Positions 36,932-45,799 of a stretch of DNA of 64,000 nt are shown here, piece by piece (the stretch's first letter is position 1; every line of letters starts with the position of its first letter). A program made the translations under genes and the position numbers. Under the pieces are notes generated by a model, which did not search any database, was not told the DNA's origin, and saw only the letters and a list, made by a program, of their open reading frames with translations. This DNA comes from Bacteroidota bacterium (GTDB lineage Bacteria; Bacteroidota; Ignavibacteria; Ignavibacteriales; Melioribacteraceae), in the NCBI GenBank assembly GCA_018818065.1, contig JAHISV010000005.1:850527-914526 (forward strand). The letters run 5' to 3'.

Positions 36932-37306
36932 AAAACACCCGTATTATTGTTGATAGGTTTACATACCAATATAAATTATAATGGGCAAAGAGGAAATAAG
37001 AAAGCCGTCCAAATAGACGGCTGCAATGAATAGCAGATAACAGATTTCAAAAACATAAATATTTGAATTTTCAAACAACATGACAGCCTTTTTTTTATAA
37101 AAAAATATTATCTTACCAACAAGGACTTACACCAAAATGAAAATATTTCCTGTTATTAATACTCCAGGGTCTCAATAAATTTTCGAACACCAATTGTATT
37201 GCATAAAATATATCTGGTTAACAATCTGCGAGAATAAGGTTACGTACAAAACTTGCCTTATTCAGAAGTTAAGGGGATTAACATAACATCAAACGGAGTA
37301 TATAAG
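36932..37306. other. 375-base gene-free region with an orphan hairpin
   Basis: Between divergent genes. AGCCGTC at 37003-37009 pairs with GACGGCT at 37016-37022, like the terminators at 39211-39232 and 41722-41744. On the minus strand it runs into TTTCTTATTT, yet no gene is visible upstream of it on that strand. The rest is AT-rich with no supported ORF. Confidence 0.4.
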
Positions 37307-37912
37307 ATGAAAAACTTAAGATTACTTTTTATTTTTTCACTTGTGATTACACTACTTGTCGTTTCATGCACACTCGATCGTGATACGGAAGGACCAGCGA
37401 ATGTTAGTGAACCCATTATTGAACAATCAGATAACGGACCGCTTCAAAAAATAACCATAAATCCGAACCGCGCGGCTTACGATGTCGTTGTTTTGGATAT
37501 TGATCGCTGGGAAATTTGTCTGAATGTAAACAGAGTAAGAAACAATATTACCTCGTATACTGGGCACCTGTGGTATCAATCAGGTTCATTTGTATTTGAG
37601 GGATCATGCACCGCGATGTATGATCCGATATACGAAGAACTAACTGTTATGGCTCTCGATTCAGGCTGGAGCAGAGGACACATTGTTTATAATTTGAAAT
37701 TCAATGATGAGTCCAGTCTTAATATGGAGGGAGGTTTCGTTTACTATGAATACCCGCGGCGTGTCAGCAGGATTACTGCATGGCTGGAACAGGGAGTACT
37801 CGGAGAACACGATGCGGGACCATGGACCGGGAAAGCACTTGCTAAAAAAGGTGATATTGAGTATGCGCCTCGTGTGCATCCCAAAAAGGCCCGTTTGGAA
37901 CTTGAAAACTGA
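37307..37912 (+). CDS. Predicted lipoprotein, unknown
   Basis: 201 residues. Signal segment MKNLRLLFIFSLVITLLVV then SC, a lipobox, and a Thr/Pro-rich linker, followed by a beta-rich domain (SYTGHLWYQSGSFVFEGSC, GSCTAMYDPIYEELTVMAL, NMEGGFVYYEYPRRVSRITAW). No family recognised. ATG 37307 has ACGGAG nine bases before it. The substrate-binding protein gene follows after 23 bases. Confidence 0.6.
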   Translation: MKNLRLLFIFSLVITLLVVSCTLDRDTEGPANVSEPIIEQSDNGPLQKITINPNRAAYDVVVLDIDRWEICLNVNRVRNNITSYTGHLWYQSGSFVFEGSCTAMYDPIYEELTVMALDSGWSRGHIVYNLKFNDESSLNMEGGFVYYEYPRRVSRITAWLEQGVLGEHDAGPWTGKALAKKGDIEYAPRVHPKKARLELEN

Positions 37913-37935
37913 TAAACAGAAGCGGAGAAAGAATA

Positions 37936-39159
37936 ATGTTCAGGAATATTGCAGTTTTGTGTTTGTTGATTACATTTTTATTATCCTACGGATGTTCTGA
38001 TTCCGGGAATGAAACAATAGAGTTGAATGAAATATCTATCGGCGCTTTAATTCCTCAGTCGGGCGACTTTGCTTCAGGAGGCGTAGAAATTCTTGCCGCC
38101 CTTAACTTCGCTGTAACGGATATTAATAGTGTATTTGAAAGTGAAAATAAAGCCACAAGAATAAATCTAGTCTATGCTGATACCAAAACTGATTCCACCA
38201 CGGCTAAATTACACATGGAATCATTTATTTCACAAGATATTCGAATTACAATAGGACCTTCAACAAGTATGGAAGTGGTTGGAATAAAAGACCAGATAAA
38301 TTCTTCGAACAATATTGTGATAAGCCCCAGCAGCACCATGCCGGAACTGGCAGTCGCCGGGGACAACATCTATAGAGCTGTACCGGATGACTCCCAAATG
38401 GCCGAGGCAACTGTTGAGGTTATGTGGCAGCAAGGTATAAGAAATTTAGCCTTGTTTTATCTTGATAATAGATGGAGTCACTCCTTAACCTCACTTATGA
38501 AAGAAAAGTTTGAAGCCAAAGGTGGAACATTTATCGGGCAAGTGTCATATATAGGCGCACGCGAATCGGAATTAAGAGAATATCTCGCGGGACTGAGTGA
38601 AATGGTTAGTGATTTTCTTTCCGGCGCCAACACTTCAACCACAGCTATTCAGATGATAAGTCTCGATGTCGGTTCGTTGCTTCTTGAACTAGCTTACGAA
38701 GATAGTACACTTGGTTTAGTAAAATGGTACGGATGTGACGGATATGTAAATTCAAATGAACTTTTTACTTACTATCCGAACGGAACTGCTTTTGCGAAAA
38801 CTGTTGAATTCACCTCTCCTATTTTCGGATCAACCTCTACAGCAGAATCAATTGTTTTGACGGAACGCCTCACATCAATGATAGATCGTACTCCGAGTCA
38901 ATTTGCACTGGTTGCTTACGACGCATTAATTGCCGCGGCGAAAGTGATGGATGCAGTTGGTGAAGATGCGTCACTATCTGAAATTAAAGAAAACCTTATT
39001 TCGACATGTGCAAGTCTTAACGGTGTTACAGGCAATATAATCTTTAACGCTGCAGGCGACAGAGACAACGGGAAATACTTCTTCTGGAAAGTTGTTCCTG
39101 AGGCAGACTCAGCAAAATGGGAACATGTACTTACATATAACAACGGAGTGATTGAGTAA
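37936..39159 (+). CDS. Type 1 periplasmic binding protein (LivJ-like), lipoprotein
   Basis: 407 residues. Lipobox at LLSYGC, then a periplasmic-binding-protein fold: IGALIPQSGDFASGGVEILAALNFAV, ITIGPSTSMEVVGIKD, VISPSSTMPELA, NLALFYLDNRWSHSLTSLMKEKF, and ALVAYDALIAAAKVMD. Relatives bind branched-chain amino acids, amides or other small ligands for ABC uptake, or act as sensors. No permease or ATPase genes lie nearby, so it may be an orphan receptor. GGAGAAAG precedes the ATG. Confidence 0.82.
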   Translation: MFRNIAVLCLLITFLLSYGCSDSGNETIELNEISIGALIPQSGDFASGGVEILAALNFAVTDINSVFESENKATRINLVYADTKTDSTTAKLHMESFISQDIRITIGPSTSMEVVGIKDQINSSNNIVISPSSTMPELAVAGDNIYRAVPDDSQMAEATVEVMWQQGIRNLALFYLDNRWSHSLTSLMKEKFEAKGGTFIGQVSYIGARESELREYLAGLSEMVSDFLSGANTSTTAIQMISLDVGSLLLELAYEDSTLGLVKWYGCDGYVNSNELFTYYPNGTAFAKTVEFTSPIFGSTSTAESIVLTERLTSMIDRTPSQFALVAYDALIAAAKVMDAVGEDASLSEIKENLISTCASLNGVTGNIIFNAAGDRDNGKYFFWKVVPEADSAKWEHVLTYNNGVIE

Positions 39160-39204
39160 ATATTAGTTTATACTCCACTATAGTTGATATTTGAGAAGGA
39201 GCAA

Positions 39205-39232
39205 TAATAAAGCCGCCCCCAAAAAGACGGCT
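39205..39232 (-). terminator. Terminator for the TPR gene at 39264
   Basis: AGCCGCC at 39211-39217 pairs with GACGGCT at 39226-39232, with one mismatch. On the minus strand it is followed by TTATTATTG. Confidence 0.55.
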
Positions 39233-39263
39233 GTGATAACAAACAAATAATTAACGATTTTGA

Positions 39264-40370
39264 TTATAGAGATTCAATTTTTTCTATGACTTCATCTCGT
39301 AACCTTTCTTGATAGGATCCTGATTCGATTTCATTTTCAGGTAGTTTTTCCAGGGCCAGCTCAAAATACTTTTTGGCATCTTGTGCCTTGTTTAGAGTTA
39401 CATAGGCATCACCTAAACTGGAATAACTATAGGCATCGTCAGGAAATAGCTCAATATTCAGAAGTAATGTTTTAATAGCTTCATCTTCCATTTCTTTTTT
39501 CAATAAACTTCGTGCTGTTCCGGCAAGAACATAGGCATTGGTGACTCTATATTGATTAGCCAGAGAATCTTTTGTTGCTGTTATTCTATTCAGATTGCCG
39601 GCCAATATTTCTTCATAAATTTGAAGCCGTATTCTCATACTTTTCATCATTCTGTTTTCGGGGTGCTGAGATAAAAACTGGTCGTACATTGGTATTGAGC
39701 GATCAGTATCTTGCTCTAAATAGGCGGTTAGAATTGGCAATGCAAACCGGGCTTCAGTTTTAAGAAGTGTTCCTTTTTCATAAACATTTTGAAAATATTT
39801 TAATCCAAGGTCAGCATCACCCGCCATACCAACAAGCCAGGCAATTGCACCCAGGAATCCATCTATGTTTTTGCCGGCATAATATTCAATTACACCAAGA
39901 CCCATATATGCATCATAAAATTCCGGATCATCATCTAATACGGATTCCAGATAATTACGGCAGTCCTTGGCTGCCCAAAAGGCGTTCCAATAGTCCTGAC
40001 GCATACCATTAACACGACTAAGAAACCCATAAGATGAACCCATATAAAATCTATTTTCTAAAGTTGGTTTTAACCTCAACCCCGCGTCAATAGCTTTTTG
40101 AGAATATGTTTCAATTAAAGTTAGCACAGAATCTCGGGAATAATTAATCTCACTAAAGTATCTTGCGTAAAACCAATAGTGAGCTTTGAGGAATAAATAC
40201 TTTGGATTATTTGGATCATTATTCAGATTAATTTCCAATAAGGAATCAGCAATTTCACATTCACCGTTAAAGAGATGAGAAATTATTTTCTGATCCAATT
40301 CGCTTGATTTTAATCCGCCACCATTAATTGTGTACGATAATACTAGCACTAGAAATAGAAGTTTTTTCAT
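39264..40370 (-). CDS. Secreted tetratricopeptide-repeat protein
   Basis: 368 residues with a signal peptide at about 1-18 and TPR helices. Conserved blocks are FYMGSSYGFLSRVNGMRQDY, WNAFWAAKDCRNYLESVLDD, FYDAYMGLGVIEYYAG and the C-terminal DAYSYSSLGDAYVTLNKAQD. It is clearly homologous along its length to the product of 41773-42897. Probably a periplasmic scaffold or interaction protein; no catalytic motif is seen. Confidence 0.75.
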   Translation of the reverse strand: MKKLLFLVLVLSYTINGGGLKSSELDQKIISHLFNGECEIADSLLEINLNNDPNNPKYLFLKAHYWFYARYFSEINYSRDSVLTLIETYSQKAIDAGLRLKPTLENRFYMGSSYGFLSRVNGMRQDYWNAFWAAKDCRNYLESVLDDDPEFYDAYMGLGVIEYYAGKNIDGFLGAIAWLVGMAGDADLGLKYFQNVYEKGTLLKTEARFALPILTAYLEQDTDRSIPMYDQFLSQHPENRMMKSMRIRLQIYEEILAGNLNRITATKDSLANQYRVTNAYVLAGTARSLLKKEMEDEAIKTLLLNIELFPDDAYSYSSLGDAYVTLNKAQDAKKYFELALEKLPENEIESGSYQERLRDEVIEKIESL

Positions 40371-40397
40371 GAAGCCCCCACTTATAAGAATTTGAAA

Positions 40398-41576
40398 TTA
40401 TATGTTTTCATTTTTTTTCTGTTCCTCTTTTGCCTTTTCAAGACCACTTTTGTAAATATTAAGATTCAGGTCATTGATGGCCGATCCATATTCTATGGCT
40501 TGTTTGTAATGATTGATCGATTGTTCAACTAAGCCAGCTTCTAAATATGTTTCTGCCAAACTGTCATGTGCATTCGGTGATCGAGGATTGTTTTCAGCAT
40601 TCATCTTAAAGATTTCTATCGCCTCGTCAAGCTTTCCTGTACGTTTCAGAGCATATCCAAAATTATTCATTTGCTCTTCAGATGGCTTAATTTCATAGCC
40701 GTATTTAGCTGACTTGCTTTCATAAAAGCTGGTTATGTATGGTAGACCTTCTTCACCTACTTTTTGATAATCATATTTCCAATCTTCATAAATAAACCGT
40801 AGCCCGTTGTACAAAGCAATCGTTTTTTGACTTCCATGATCTTCACCTTTAATAGTGTCAAATTTCCATTGTAATTGCTTTGGATTTTTTCTTAGCATCG
40901 TCTGATAAAATTCCAGAGCACCATCCAAATTATGATTAGTCTCTTTCGAGCCGATGCTGAAATAAAAATGCCGGTGTTTTGAATCTACTTTCAGAATATT
41001 CTCATCCAATACTTTACTGAATAGATTGGAATCCCACCATAAACTTGGACTGACTCCTATGTAGCTATTAAATAGCTTAGTATGTGAGAGAAAAGCATGT
41101 GTAACCAAAATACCTGATGCCGAATGACCGGAAATCAGCCTGTAGGGGAGAGTCCGATAATTATTTTCAATAAATGAAATTATTTCGGTTTCAATACATT
41201 TTAAAAATTTGTCAGCTCCACCAGATGGTATGTTTGGATTACGATCATATACTGTTGGTGTCATATCCCTAAATCGGTCAGTATTGGCAATGGCAACTAT
41301 GATCATTTCAGGACAAAGGGCACGAGTAGCTAAATCTGCTACCAATCCTGATGTATAATGAATTGAACCTTCATCACCATCCAGTACATAGAATACCGGA
41401 TATGACACATTTGTGGATTCATAATTTGATGGCGTAGAAACGAATATTGTTCTTTCTTCATCCATTACGGTTGAATGGAGGACTATTTTTTTTGCAATAA
41501 TAACGTCTTCATTATTTTGTGAAAGTGCGGAACTCCATAAGCACAGAATTATTATAATTAGTTGAATTGCTTTCAT
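40398..41576 (-). CDS. Secreted esterase (esterase D-like) with C-terminal TPR
   Basis: 392 residues with a signal peptide at about 1-19. A putative-esterase domain follows: FYVLDGDEGSIHYT, ISGHSASGILVTHAF with the nucleophile Ser, and GEDHGSQ with the probable catalytic His. The last ~90 residues hold TPR helices (NNFGYALKRTGKLDEAIEIF, PNAHDSLAETYLEAGLVEQS). Similar proteins hydrolyse siderophore esters or acyl thioesters; the substrate is unknown. It lies between two paralogous TPR genes, all in the same orientation. Confidence 0.82.
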   Translation of the reverse strand: MKAIQLIIIILCLWSSALSQNNEDVIIAKKIVLHSTVMDEERTIFVSTPSNYESTNVSYPVFYVLDGDEGSIHYTSGLVADLATRALCPEMIIVAIANTDRFRDMTPTVYDRNPNIPSGGADKFLKCIETEIISFIENNYRTLPYRLISGHSASGILVTHAFLSHTKLFNSYIGVSPSLWWDSNLFSKVLDENILKVDSKHRHFYFSIGSKETNHNLDGALEFYQTMLRKNPKQLQWKFDTIKGEDHGSQKTIALYNGLRFIYEDWKYDYQKVGEEGLPYITSFYESKSAKYGYEIKPSEEQMNNFGYALKRTGKLDEAIEIFKMNAENNPRSPNAHDSLAETYLEAGLVEQSINHYKQAIEYGSAINDLNLNIYKSGLEKAKEEQKKNENI

Positions 41577-41711
41577 ATTCTTTCCTTGTTGTTATAATAC
41601 ATGCAGAGGAAATTCTCTATGTCTCTTATTTATTTTTTCTCAGAGTTTATTGGATTCAATACTTCATTTTTAAACTTATTAATTACTTCCCCACTTAGAA
41701 GAATTATAATT

Positions 41712-41744
41712 TTTTAAATAAAAGCCGTCCCCTAAAGACGGCTT
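41712..41744 (-). terminator. Terminator for the TPR gene at 41773
   Basis: AAGCCGTC at 41722-41729 pairs with GACGGCTT at 41737-41744. On the minus strand TTTTATTT follows. Confidence 0.7.
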
Positions 41745-41772
41745 CAAGAACTGGTATTTATTTGGGAGTTGC

Positions 41773-42897
41773 TTAGGAGTTCACTAAGGATTCAAGTTCT
41801 TTCAGTTGTTCTTTTATTCGTTCTCTAAATGTATTTCGCCCATCTTCGTTTAAGGTTTCATCTTTGGCTAATTTATCAATCGCAATTTTGTAGTATTTAA
41901 TCGATTCAACATAATTGCCTGTAGTCATAAAACATTCAGCAAGGCTATCGTAACAGTTAGCAATAGAGGGGAAGAGCTCGATATTTAATTTGAATAGTGA
42001 AAGAGCATCATCGTACTTTTCTTCTCCAACCAGTTGATACCCAATTGTATTCAACACGGAAGCATCAGCAAGATTGTACTTTGCTTTTAGGCTGTCTTTC
42101 TCGGCAATAAGTTCTTGAATTCCTTTTTGCTCGATTACTAATTGAACTTCCATTCTCTGTCGGTTATTTGAAATGAAAATATTTTTGGGGTATTTAAGAA
42201 GGAATGAATCCATCAATTCCATGGCTTTTGCCGGATCTGGTTCCATGAATCTGTAGAGGGTTGCTAAGGCAAAATGCGCTTCTGTATTAAAGAGAGATCC
42301 TTTCTCATAGACGTTGTGAAAATATTGCATGCCGAGGATTCGGTCACCCGACATCCCGGTGAGCCAAGCAACAGTACCCATGAAGCCTGTCAACCTTGTT
42401 CCCGTGTAATATTCTATCACTGCTAATCCCATGTAGGCATCGTAGTAATCAGGATCATCCTCAAGTACACCTTCAAGGTAATTTATACAATCTTTAGCTG
42501 CCCAGAATGCGTTCCAGTATTCCTGCCTCATACCATAAACTCTGCTTAGGTATCCGTAACAGGTTCCCAGGTAAAAATTCTTTTCTACGGATTCTCCCAT
42601 ACTTTCACTTGCTGCAATTGCCAGCTGACCATACTTTTCAATCTGCTCTAATGTTGATTCTCGAGTCTGAGGTGTATTTGAAAGATAGCGGGAGTAGAAA
42701 AGCACGGGCAGTTTTATTGAATAATATTTTAATTTATTATTAGTGATCTTGATTTGTGATTCTATAAGTGAGTCGGCAAGTTCAGTCTCCCCATTAAAGA
42801 GATGATCCATTATTCTTTTATCGATCTCTTTTACCTTTAGCCCACCTGCGGTTAGGTTAATTGTTATGGTTAGAATTGCCACAAAAAATATTTTCAT
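41773..42897 (-). CDS. Secreted tetratricopeptide-repeat protein (paralogue of 39264)
   Basis: 374 residues with a short signal peptide. The blocks FYLGTCYGYLSRVYGMRQEY, WNAFWAAKDCINYLEGVLED and YYDAYMGLAVIEYYTG match the neighbour's almost residue for residue, and the C-terminal TPR (NCYDSLAECFMTTGNYVESI) is also shared. Local gene duplication is the simplest explanation. Function unknown. Confidence 0.75.
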   Translation of the reverse strand: MKIFFVAILTITINLTAGGLKVKEIDKRIMDHLFNGETELADSLIESQIKITNNKLKYYSIKLPVLFYSRYLSNTPQTRESTLEQIEKYGQLAIAASESMGESVEKNFYLGTCYGYLSRVYGMRQEYWNAFWAAKDCINYLEGVLEDDPDYYDAYMGLAVIEYYTGTRLTGFMGTVAWLTGMSGDRILGMQYFHNVYEKGSLFNTEAHFALATLYRFMEPDPAKAMELMDSFLLKYPKNIFISNNRQRMEVQLVIEQKGIQELIAEKDSLKAKYNLADASVLNTIGYQLVGEEKYDDALSLFKLNIELFPSIANCYDSLAECFMTTGNYVESIKYYKIAIDKLAKDETLNEDGRNTFRERIKEQLKELESLVNS

Positions 42898-43026
42898 TGT
42901 TTCCCCCCGATCACGTTTATTGATTTTTTACAAGTGCAAAATAATACCTTGGGGTGGGTGATGGAAACATTTATGTCGTGAAATTACCTAATTATGGTAT
43001 GGATGTGCTTGAAACGGGAATGACTT

Positions 43027-43815
43027 TTACGCGAGTATAGAAATTAGTTCTTCGATGTTTTTCCTGTAGGAGGAACTGGTAGTAAATTTTTCATTATTTG
43101 TAAGAAGAATAACGTATTCGCCCCTGTACCAGTTTTGCATTTCTTTAATGAAATCAAAATTTATAATGGCAGTTCTGTGAATTCTAATAAATTTCTTCGG
43201 ATCCAATTTAGCTTCGATTTCATTCATGGTCTGGCGAATAAGGTTTTCACCCTCTTGGGTTAATATACTAACATACTTACCTGCGGATTTAATTCTGATA
43301 ATGTGGTCAGTTTTTACAAAGCTAATTTTCCCGGCTGATTTTATCATTATTCTATCAAGGTACTCTTTTTCATCACTTCCCGGTAGACTTTCGCCCAACT
43401 CATTCATAAGGAGATTGATTTTATTTTGTAAGTCTATTCTGGAGTTTTTTGCAAGATGCTCTTTAGCGTGTTCAAGCGCAGTAAGAAATCTGCTGTCATC
43501 GAATGGTTTCAGCAGGTAATCGACAGCATGTACATCAAATGCTTTTAGTGCATACTTATCATAGGCAGTTACAAAAATAATAATCGGGCAAATATTCGCC
43601 TTTAGCTTTCTTAATACGCTAAAACCATCCAACTCCGGCATCTGGACATCAAGAAAAATAAGATCAGGATTTAAGCCGTTAATACACTCAACAGCTTCTA
43701 TTCCATTTTTACATTCGCCGATGATCTCGAATTCAGGGATGCTGGCTAACAAATGTAAAATTCTGTTCCGTGCTAATTTTTCGTCATCAATAATTAATGT
43801 CTTTATCGTTTTCAT
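43027..43815 (-). CDS. LytTR-family response regulator
   Basis: 262 residues. Receiver domain with acidic pocket DDEK at 10-13, phosphoacceptor Asp56 in LIFLDVQMPELDG and Lys in YLLKPF. From about residue 150 a LytTR DNA-binding domain follows (RIMIKSAGKISFVKTDHI, FIRIHRTAIINFDFIKEMQ, YRGEYVILLTNNEKFTTS). Such regulators bind paired repeats and often control envelope or transporter genes. It overlaps its kinase by one base (TAATG) and lies upstream of the TPR/esterase genes in the same orientation. Confidence 0.93.
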   Translation of the reverse strand: MKTIKTLIIDDEKLARNRILHLLASIPEFEIIGECKNGIEAVECINGLNPDLIFLDVQMPELDGFSVLRKLKANICPIIIFVTAYDKYALKAFDVHAVDYLLKPFDDSRFLTALEHAKEHLAKNSRIDLQNKINLLMNELGESLPGSDEKEYLDRIMIKSAGKISFVKTDHIIRIKSAGKYVSILTQEGENLIRQTMNEIEAKLDPKKFIRIHRTAIINFDFIKEMQNWYRGEYVILLTNNEKFTTSSSYRKNIEELISILA

Positions 43816-44903
43816 TAAGAGATATCCATCGACTCAATAGAAATGGAAATCGTCACTTCAAAACCCTCACCATTTTTCATCTCGAATGAAGATTTTTCGC
43901 CATACAATTTTTGCAACCTATCCTCAACATTGGCGAGTCCTATTCCCTTGTTCTTAATTTCTTTACAACCGTTTCCATCATCTTTTACTGCGAGAAATAA
44001 CCGATCATCTGCCGTCCAACTTTTTATCAGAATTGAGCCTCCTTCAGCTTTAGGAGCAACACCATGTTTTACAGCATTTTCTACAATCGGTTGTAACAAC
44101 AGGTTGGGAATCTTCAAGTCAAGTGTATCATCCTCAATTTCGAAACTAACTGTCAGTCTCTCCTGAAAACGCGTCTGTTCTATTTCCAGGTAGTTTTTTA
44201 AGAATTCCAATTCTTCGCGAAGAGTAATGAATTGCTTCCCAATATTATCCAGTGACTGCCTAAGCAGTTGACTAAGCAAGGTAAGTGTATGCCTTGCTTT
44301 TTGAACGTTTTCATCCATGAGTGATGAAATTGCATGAAGTGTGTTAAACAGAAAATGTGGCTGCAGCTGCATACGTAACGCCTGTAACTGAGCATTGGCA
44401 AGTTGAGTCTCTAACTGGCTGGAATGCAGTTTTTGTTCTCTGAATTTTTTGTAGTATGAAACCCCGTAATAAACCCCAATTATTACAAAGTAGTTAATAA
44501 AACTATTGAACGAACCACCAACAATTTTTGGATTGAACCATATTGGCATTCCTTCTACTAATTTCCCAGGCTTAACAAGGGATAAGTAGGTAATAAAGGA
44601 AATACCCCTGTGAAGAATGGCAAAAACAATACCGGAAATAATATGAATCGGTAAATTTCTATAGATGTTCTTAAACTCAAGGAGGTAGTTATTGGCAATG
44701 GGAATTATTCCAAATAAAAGGAGTGCCCAGGTGTAATAGTATCCTAACTCCCAAATAAGGCTATCTAATATTTCGATTTCTTTTCCTACGGTTAGAACGT
44801 AAAAATAAGATTGACCGACAAAAAATAATGCGATAAATGTGGCGAGAGCCCAGATGAGTAAAATTTTGTTTGCTGATATTTTCAAGTTCTTCCCCCGATA
44901 CAT
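43815..44903 (-). CDS. LytS/YehU-type membrane sensor histidine kinase
   Basis: 362 residues. Four membrane helices up to about residue 150, a linker helix, then the His_kinase domain with phosphorylatable His183 in QLQPHFLFNTLHAI and an ATPase domain (LLLQPIVENAVKHGV, DDGNGCKEIKNKGIGLANVEDR). There is no obvious extracellular sensor domain, so the signal may be membrane-borne. The ATG at 44903 has weak spacing; an in-frame TTG at 44885 follows GGGGGAAG and is an alternative start. Confidence 0.92.
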   Translation of the reverse strand: MYRGKNLKISANKILLIWALATFIALFFVGQSYFYVLTVGKEIEILDSLIWELGYYYTWALLLFGIIPIANNYLLEFKNIYRNLPIHIISGIVFAILHRGISFITYLSLVKPGKLVEGMPIWFNPKIVGGSFNSFINYFVIIGVYYGVSYYKKFREQKLHSSQLETQLANAQLQALRMQLQPHFLFNTLHAISSLMDENVQKARHTLTLLSQLLRQSLDNIGKQFITLREELEFLKNYLEIEQTRFQERLTVSFEIEDDTLDLKIPNLLLQPIVENAVKHGVAPKAEGGSILIKSWTADDRLFLAVKDDGNGCKEIKNKGIGLANVEDRLQKLYGEKSSFEMKNGEGFEVTISISIESMDIS

Positions 44904-44927
44904 AATGTCGCAAAAATGCTAAATCAT

Positions 44928-44991
44928 ATTAATGAAAACAAGTGTGAAATAATTATGCCCTCGAAAATGTAAAATTTTATGTTTCATTAAT
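44928..44991. repeat. Long-armed inverted repeat in a divergent promoter
   Basis: ATTAATGAAAACA at 44928-44940 is the reverse complement, apart from one extra A, of TGTTTCATTAAT at 44980-44991, with 39 bases between. It sits between the histidine kinase and ecfT and may be an operator. Confidence 0.4.
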
Positions 44992-45055
44992 TATCTATAT
45001 TTTCGCTTACAAATTAACTGCAATTCTTTCAGAGAAGTCTGGATTAAAGAACAAG

Positions 45056-45796
45056 ATGAGCAATAAAAGCAGAAATGAAAATTATGGAATTGTCGATGGT
45101 GTGCATCCCCTGGCAAAACTTATCATTTTGTTCATGCTGATAGGTACGGTTTTGTTTATCCCTCTGAATGATTGTATGAAGAATATTTTTGTATTAATGG
45201 GACTATTTCTATTTATAAGTTTATCAAAATTCAGAAAGAAAATAATTAAAAAGGCTCTGCTTTTTTCTCCAATGATATTTGTGATTACGTTTTTGGTGCC
45301 CTTCAAAGGGACTGGCGATTCACTGGTGACGATTCTGGGATTTTCCGTTTTTAAGACAGGGCTCTTTAACTTTGCCTCGTTGATCGCCAAAATGTTTTCT
45401 CTGTTATTGTTTGCCAATTTTTTTGCAGCAACTACTTCCATATTGGATTTAGTAAGTTCTTTGCAATCTATCAAGGTACCTGATAAACTATTGTCCATTT
45501 TGTTTTTGGTTAATAGGTTTATTGCTATGTTTCAAAAAGATGTGCTTGAGAGAGGAAGGGCTTTTAGATCCCGGCAGATCAAAATGCCAAAACTTATGTT
45601 CCTGAAATATATTATAAGTTTTTTGGCAACAATCTTTATGGATTTATTTGAAAAAAATGAGCGAATATTTAATTCTCTCTACTCAAGAGGTTTTGCAGGG
45701 AAGATAACTTCAAAAAATCAATTGATGTGGGCGAGAAGAGATTCAATCAACCTGATGATTTTTTTATTATTCATTTGTCTTTTATTGGCGGTGTAA
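45056..45796 (+). CDS. ecfT: ECF transporter transmembrane protein EcfT
   Basis: 246 residues with about five membrane helices. The CbiQ/EcfT start GVHPLAKLIILFM and the two cytoplasmic coupling motifs, LERGRAFRSRQIKM and NSLYSRGFAGK (the Ala-Arg-Gly-type motifs that dock onto the ATPases), are present. EcfT links the ATPases to a substrate-specific S component for uptake of vitamins or metals. The ATPase gene starts three bases later. Confidence 0.9.
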   Translation: MSNKSRNENYGIVDGVHPLAKLIILFMLIGTVLFIPLNDCMKNIFVLMGLFLFISLSKFRKKIIKKALLFSPMIFVITFLVPFKGTGDSLVTILGFSVFKTGLFNFASLIAKMFSLLLFANFFAATTSILDLVSSLQSIKVPDKLLSILFLVNRFIAMFQKDVLERGRAFRSRQIKMPKLMFLKYIISFLATIFMDLFEKNERIFNSLYSRGFAGKITSKNQLMWARRDSINLMIFLLFICLLLAV

Positions 45797-45799
45797 TAT

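Noticed and set aside
32859-44912. 12-mer TGCGACATTATG at 32859-32870 and on the minus strand at 44912-44901
   Set aside because: Looked like a shared regulator site, but one shared 12-mer between intergenic regions is expected by chance in this much DNA, and the second copy includes a start codon.
44904-45055. Possible riboswitch before the ECF operon
   Set aside because: The gap is only 152 bases and shows no cobalamin, thiamine or biotin-type conserved core.
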